Below, piece by piece: positions 6,083-8,686 of a stretch of DNA of 8,686 nt. Under the pieces are notes generated by a model. That model was not told the origin of the DNA. It searched no databases and was given only the letters and a program-made list of their open reading frames with translations. The position numbers and the translations under genes are program-made. Numbering within the stretch: the first letter of the stretch is position 1; each line of letters opens with the position of its first letter. Origin of the DNA: Gammaproteobacteria bacterium (GTDB taxonomy: Bacteria > Pseudomonadota > Gammaproteobacteria > Thiohalorhabdales > Thiohalorhabdaceae); the NCBI GenBank assembly GCA_018609925.1, contig JAHEOG010000184.1:1-8686 (forward strand). Reading direction: 5' to 3'.

Positions 6083-7077
6083 AGGGTTTCCTGGCCGATC
6101 CGCTTGTGGGCCAGATGGCCATGAGCGGGGTGACCGCTCTCGTCACGGCGTTGATCGTCCTCGTCCACTATCAGGGCCTCCACGGGCTGTCCCTGGGGCT
6201 GCGGCGCCTGCCCGGGCGGCCGAGACCCCGACTGGTGGCCCTGATCCTGGCGCTTCTGGGTCTCCACGGCATCGAGGTGGGCCTGTTCGGCGCCGTCTAC
6301 TTCCTGTGCTGGCAGATAGGGGGGTTGGGAGGCCTGGTTTCCCTCCATCCGGAGCTCGTCGCCATCGAGGGGTTCTTCGACCACCTCTACTTCTCGGCGG
6401 TGGTCTATACCACCGTGGGATTCGGCGATATCGTGCCTCAGGGGCCGATCCGCCTGCTGGCCGGTAGCGAGGCGGTAACCGGGCTGGTGCTGATCACCTG
6501 GTCCGCTTCCTACACCTTCCTGGAGATGCAGCGGTACTGGCGGGAAGGCCCCCGGATCGTTGAAGTGGCCTTGGAGCAGGTCCCAACGTCCAGGGGAGAG
6601 GGTGGTTATGGTCGTCCAGGAGGACATCACGGTGGTCACCCAGGGTCGGGGGACCTATGCGATCACCGACCGGATCGAGGAGATCGTCAGGGCCTCAGGC
6701 CTCGGCACCGGCCTCTGCCACGTCTTCCAGCACCACACCAGCGCCTCCCTGACCATCACCGAGAACGCCGATCCCGACGTCCGGGCCGACCTGGAAACGG
6801 TTCTGGCCCGGCTGGCCCCCGATGGGGATCCGGCCTACCGCCACGACCTGGAAGGGGCCGACGACATGGCCGGCCACATCCGAAGTGTTCTCACCGGTGC
6901 GGGCCTGACCGTGCCCGTCCGGGAGGGCCGGTGCCTGCTGGGGACCTGGCAGGGGGTCTTCCTGTGGGAGCACCGCTATGCCGGCTTCCGGCGCCAGGTC
7001 ACGGTGACCGTGCAGGGCGAATAGGCGTTGTCGACGTAGTAACCGCAAAGACACTAAGCCCGCAGGGGGCGGGGTGA
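6079..7077 (+). CDS. Small K+ channel-like membrane protein; C-terminal boundary uncertain (frame runs through yjbQ)
   Basis: The first ~160 residues are a small ion channel. Membrane helices lie at about 12-34 and 51-76, then a pore loop with the selectivity filter T112 V G F G D117, and a last helix at about 127-148 ending in FLEMQRYWREGPR. Filter TVGFG and flanking YTTVGFGDIVP are typical of bacterial K+ channels; GFG instead of GYG also occurs. The ATG overlaps the tgpA stop (ATGA). The frame stays open to a TAG at 7075-7077, giving 332 residues. The last ~155 are Gly/Arg/Pro/His-rich, have no recognisable fold, and lie over yjbQ in another frame, so they look like out-of-frame readthrough rather than protein. 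An extra base in the five-C run at 6549-6553 would give a TGA at 6561-6563 and a channel of about 161 residues. The channel part is well supported; the end is not. Confidence 0.72.
   Translation: MKGFLADPLVGQMAMSGVTALVTALIVLVHYQGLHGLSLGLRRLPGRPRPRLVALILALLGLHGIEVGLFGAVYFLCWQIGGLGGLVSLHPELVAIEGFFDHLYFSAVVYTTVGFGDIVPQGPIRLLAGSEAVTGLVLITWSASYTFLEMQRYWREGPRIVEVALEQVPTSRGEGGYGRPGGHHGGHPGSGDLCDHRPDRGDRQGLRPRHRPLPRLPAPHQRLPDHHRERRSRRPGRPGNGSGPAGPRWGSGLPPRPGRGRRHGRPHPKCSHRCGPDRARPGGPVPAGDLAGGLPVGAPLCRLPAPGHGDRAGRIGVVDVVTAKTLSPQGAG
6608..7024 (+). CDS. yjbQ: YjbQ / UPF0047 family protein
   Basis: A 138-residue protein of the YjbQ (UPF0047) family, matching its usual length from end to end. Conserved segments: FQHHTSASLTITENADPDV (40-58), YRHDLEGADDMAGHI (77-91) and LLGTWQGVFLWEHR (110-123), which hold the conserved histidines and acids of the active-site pocket. 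Weak thiamin-phosphate synthase activity has been reported for members; the physiological role is unclear. I chose the ATG at 6608, with a purine-rich GGGGAGAGG upstream; a GTG at 6602 or a TTG at 6560 in the same frame are less likely starts. The whole gene lies within the open frame that continues from the channel gene, in the +1 frame. Being last in a tightly packed run, it is probably co-transcribed with the TgpA operon. No metabolic link to its neighbours is apparent. Confidence 0.9.
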   Translation: MVVQEDITVVTQGRGTYAITDRIEEIVRASGLGTGLCHVFQHHTSASLTITENADPDVRADLETVLARLAPDGDPAYRHDLEGADDMAGHIRSVLTGAGLTVPVREGRCLLGTWQGVFLWEHRYAGFRRQVTVTVQGE

Positions 7078-7264
7078 AGTCGGCGGGGATCCAACCACGG
7101 AGGCTACAGGGCCCACGGGGGGGGAATACCCCCGGGCCCGCCGGCCCGCCCGGACCGCTGTAGGCTCTGGCGAAGAGCGGGTCTTTGGCAAAGGCCCCCT
7201 TCCTTGGCTTCCGCTCCCGTCTCTGCGTCCTGCGGGAATCCATACCCTATAAGGAAACCACCCG
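7025..7264. other. Intergenic region between yjbQ and pepN
   Basis: These 240 bases hold no gene I can support. The channel frame ends inside it (7077). It contains a strong GC hairpin (listed separately), a smaller imperfect stem with arms CCGCT and AGCGG around 7155-7180, and two outer segments that are weakly inverted copies: CCGCAAAGACAC near 7043-7054 and GTCTCTGCGTCCTGCGG at 7219-7235. The pepN ribosome site AAGGA is at 7251-7255. No clear sigma-70 promoter was found; TATAAG at 7248-7253 overlaps the ribosome site and is too close to the start to be a usual -10. Confidence 0.5.
7109..7139 (+). terminator. Strong GC hairpin downstream of yjbQ, possible terminator
   Basis: Inverted arms GGGCCC-ac-GGGGG and CCCCC-GGGCCC (7109-7121 and 7129-7139) form an 11-bp G:C stem with a two-base bulge and a loop of about seven bases. 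It follows the yjbQ stop by 85 bases. No T-run follows, so it is not a classical intrinsic terminator; it may instead protect the mRNA 3' end or be an unrelated palindrome. Confidence 0.4.
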
Positions 7265-8686
7265 ATGGCCGACGCGCGACAGCAGCAGAGCCCCCGCCCC
7301 GTTCGCCTGGCGGATTACACCCCGCCCGCCTATCTGGTGGACCACGTGGACCTGCACTTCGAGCTGGGGGAGGAGTACACCGACGTGCGCGCCCGCCTGC
7401 GCGTGCGCGCTAATCCCGAGCGGGAGGAGCCCGGGGATCTGGTCCTGGATGGGCGCGGGCTGGAGCTGACCGGGCTCGTCCTGGACGAGCGTCCCCTTGA
7501 GGAGCACGAATACGCCGTTGGCGAGGAAGAGCTGAGGCTACCCGCCCCGCCCGAGGAGCTCACCCTGGAGGTCCTCACTCGCATCCGGCCCCAGGAGAAT
7601 ACGGCCCTGGAAGGCCTCTACCGCTCGCGCGATACCTTTTGTACTCAGTGCGAGCCCGAGGGCTTCCGGCGAATTACCTACTTCCCCGACCGCAGCGACG
7701 TCATGGCCACCTACACCACCACCATCGTGGCCGACGCCGAGCGCTATCCGGTCCTGCTCGCCAATGGCAACCGCGTAGGGGCGGGGCGTCTGTCCGACGG
7801 TCGGCACTGGGTCCAGTGGGACGACCCCTTCCCCAAGCCCTCCTACCTCTTCGCCCTGGTGGCCGGGGACCTGGCGCGGGTTTCCGATGCCTTCACCACC
7901 GCCTCGGGCCGGGAAGTGGCCCTGCGAATCTACGTGGAGCACGGCAACGAGGACAAGGTCGATCACGCCATGCGCTCCCTGAAGGAGGCCATGGCGTGGG
8001 ACGAGGCCCGCTACGGCCGCGAGTGCGACCTGGACGTCTACCAGGTCGTGGCCGTGGAGGACTTCAACATGGGGGCCATGGAGAACAAGGGCCTCAACAT
8101 CTTCAACACCAGCGCCATCCTGGCGAAGCCGGAGACCGCCACCGATGCCGATTTCCAGCGGATCGAGGCCATCATCGGCCACGAGTACTTCCACAACTGG
8201 TCCGGCAACCGGGTAACCCTGCGGGACTGGTTCCAGCTCTCCCTGAAGGAAGGCTTCACCGTCTTCCGGGAGCAGCAGTTCGCCGGCGAGCGCTATTCGG
8301 AGGCGGTGCAGCGGATCGACGACGTCCGCCGGCTGCGCTCCGCCCAGTTCCCCGAGGACGACGGGCCCACCGCCCATCCCGTGCGTCCGGACAGCTACAT
8401 CGAGATCAGCAATTTCTACACCCCCACCGTCTACGAGAAGGGCGCCGAGGTGGTGCGCATGATGTACCACCTGCTGGGGCCCGAGGCCTTCCGGAGGGGG
8501 ACCGATCTCTACTTCGAGCGCCACGACGGTCAGGCGGTGACCACCGAGGAGCTGGTCCGGGCCATGGAGGAGGCCGGCGAGGTGGATCTGGCCCAGTTCC
8601 GCCTGTGGTACACCCAGGCCGGCACCCCTCGGTTGCACTGCTCGGGCCGGTGGGACCCGGACACCGGCACCTACTCCCTCACCATC
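7265..8686 (+). CDS. pepN: Aminopeptidase N (M1 family zinc metallopeptidase), 3' end beyond window
   Basis: The first 474 codons of aminopeptidase N, a cytosolic zinc exopeptidase that removes N-terminal residues from peptides. The N-terminal beta domain includes the family stretch TFCTQCEPEGFRRITYFPDR. The GAMEN exopeptidase motif is at G270-N274. The zinc site is H306-E307-Y-F-H310 with E329 as third ligand, followed by GFTVFREQQF. These sit nine residues later than the E. coli numbering (261-265; 297, 298, 301, 320), so the protein is slightly longer at the N-terminus. The Y of SNFYTPTVYEKGAEVVRM is the conserved transition-state tyrosine region. The start is the ATG at 7265 with AAGGA nine bases upstream. 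The frame has no stop to the window end; about 400 further residues are expected. It is preceded by a 240-base gap and is probably a separate transcription unit. Confidence 0.96.
   Translation, partial: MADARQQQSPRPVRLADYTPPAYLVDHVDLHFELGEEYTDVRARLRVRANPEREEPGDLVLDGRGLELTGLVLDERPLEEHEYAVGEEELRLPAPPEELTLEVLTRIRPQENTALEGLYRSRDTFCTQCEPEGFRRITYFPDRSDVMATYTTTIVADAERYPVLLANGNRVGAGRLSDGRHWVQWDDPFPKPSYLFALVAGDLARVSDAFTTASGREVALRIYVEHGNEDKVDHAMRSLKEAMAWDEARYGRECDLDVYQVVAVEDFNMGAMENKGLNIFNTSAILAKPETATDADFQRIEAIIGHEYFHNWSGNRVTLRDWFQLSLKEGFTVFREQQFAGERYSEAVQRIDDVRRLRSAQFPEDDGPTAHPVRPDSYIEISNFYTPTVYEKGAEVVRMMYHLLGPEAFRRGTDLYFERHDGQAVTTEELVRAMEEAGEVDLAQFRLWYTQAGTPRLHCSGRWDPDTGTYSLTI

Noticed and set aside
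7185..7469. Small plus-strand open frame overlapping the pepN start
   Set aside because: It overlaps pepN out of frame, has no recognisable domain and has no ribosome site.
7538..8638. 366-codon minus-strand open frame inside pepN
   Set aside because: Antisense to pepN, whose GAMEN and HEYFH motifs are in the correct frame; composition typical of a shadow frame.

Overview
The window is a GC-rich bacterial chromosomal segment with dense, overlapping genes. It looks like a gammaproteobacterium of the purple-sulfur or halophilic chemolithotroph sort (Ectothiorhodospiraceae-like). That placement is inference from the PepN and TgpA sequence style and the base composition, not from a marker gene. 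No phage, transposase, CRISPR array, tRNA or rRNA was seen.

Minus strand, 2088 down to 35: a four-gene operon. It runs ECF sigma factor, a 69-residue zinc-finger (ZAS/zf-HC2) protein, a membrane anti-sigma factor with the same zinc finger, then a small exported protein whose C-terminus is a perfect-length octapeptide repeat (24-bp DNA repeats). The two zinc-finger proteins align without gaps over their first 36 residues, which suggests a tandem duplication. The 69-residue gene and the anti-sigma gene overlap by ATGA.

Plus strand, 2201 to about 7077: a tightly packed operon diverging from the sigma operon across a 112-bp gap. It holds a MoxR-family AAA+ ATPase, a DUF58 membrane protein, a TgpA-type membrane transglutaminase-like protein with an intact Cys-His-Asp triad, a small K+-channel-like membrane protein, and a YjbQ/UPF0047 protein. 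The stop/start junctions at TgpA (TGATG) and the channel (ATGA) indicate translational coupling. The yjbQ gene lies wholly inside the open frame that continues from the channel gene. This is either a real nested overlap or a lost base in a C-run.

A 240-bp intergenic region at 7025-7264 carries a very GC-rich hairpin. After it comes pepN (M1 aminopeptidase N), which starts at 7265 and runs off the window end with 474 codons visible.

Interpretation: the MoxR-DUF58-TgpA set is a known conserved module thought to act on the cell envelope, and the ECF/anti-sigma set senses envelope state. Their divergent arrangement makes co-regulation plausible but unproven. I do not see a clearly new system. 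The least explained parts are the tandem zinc-finger pair with its exported repeat protein, and the channel/yjbQ nesting.
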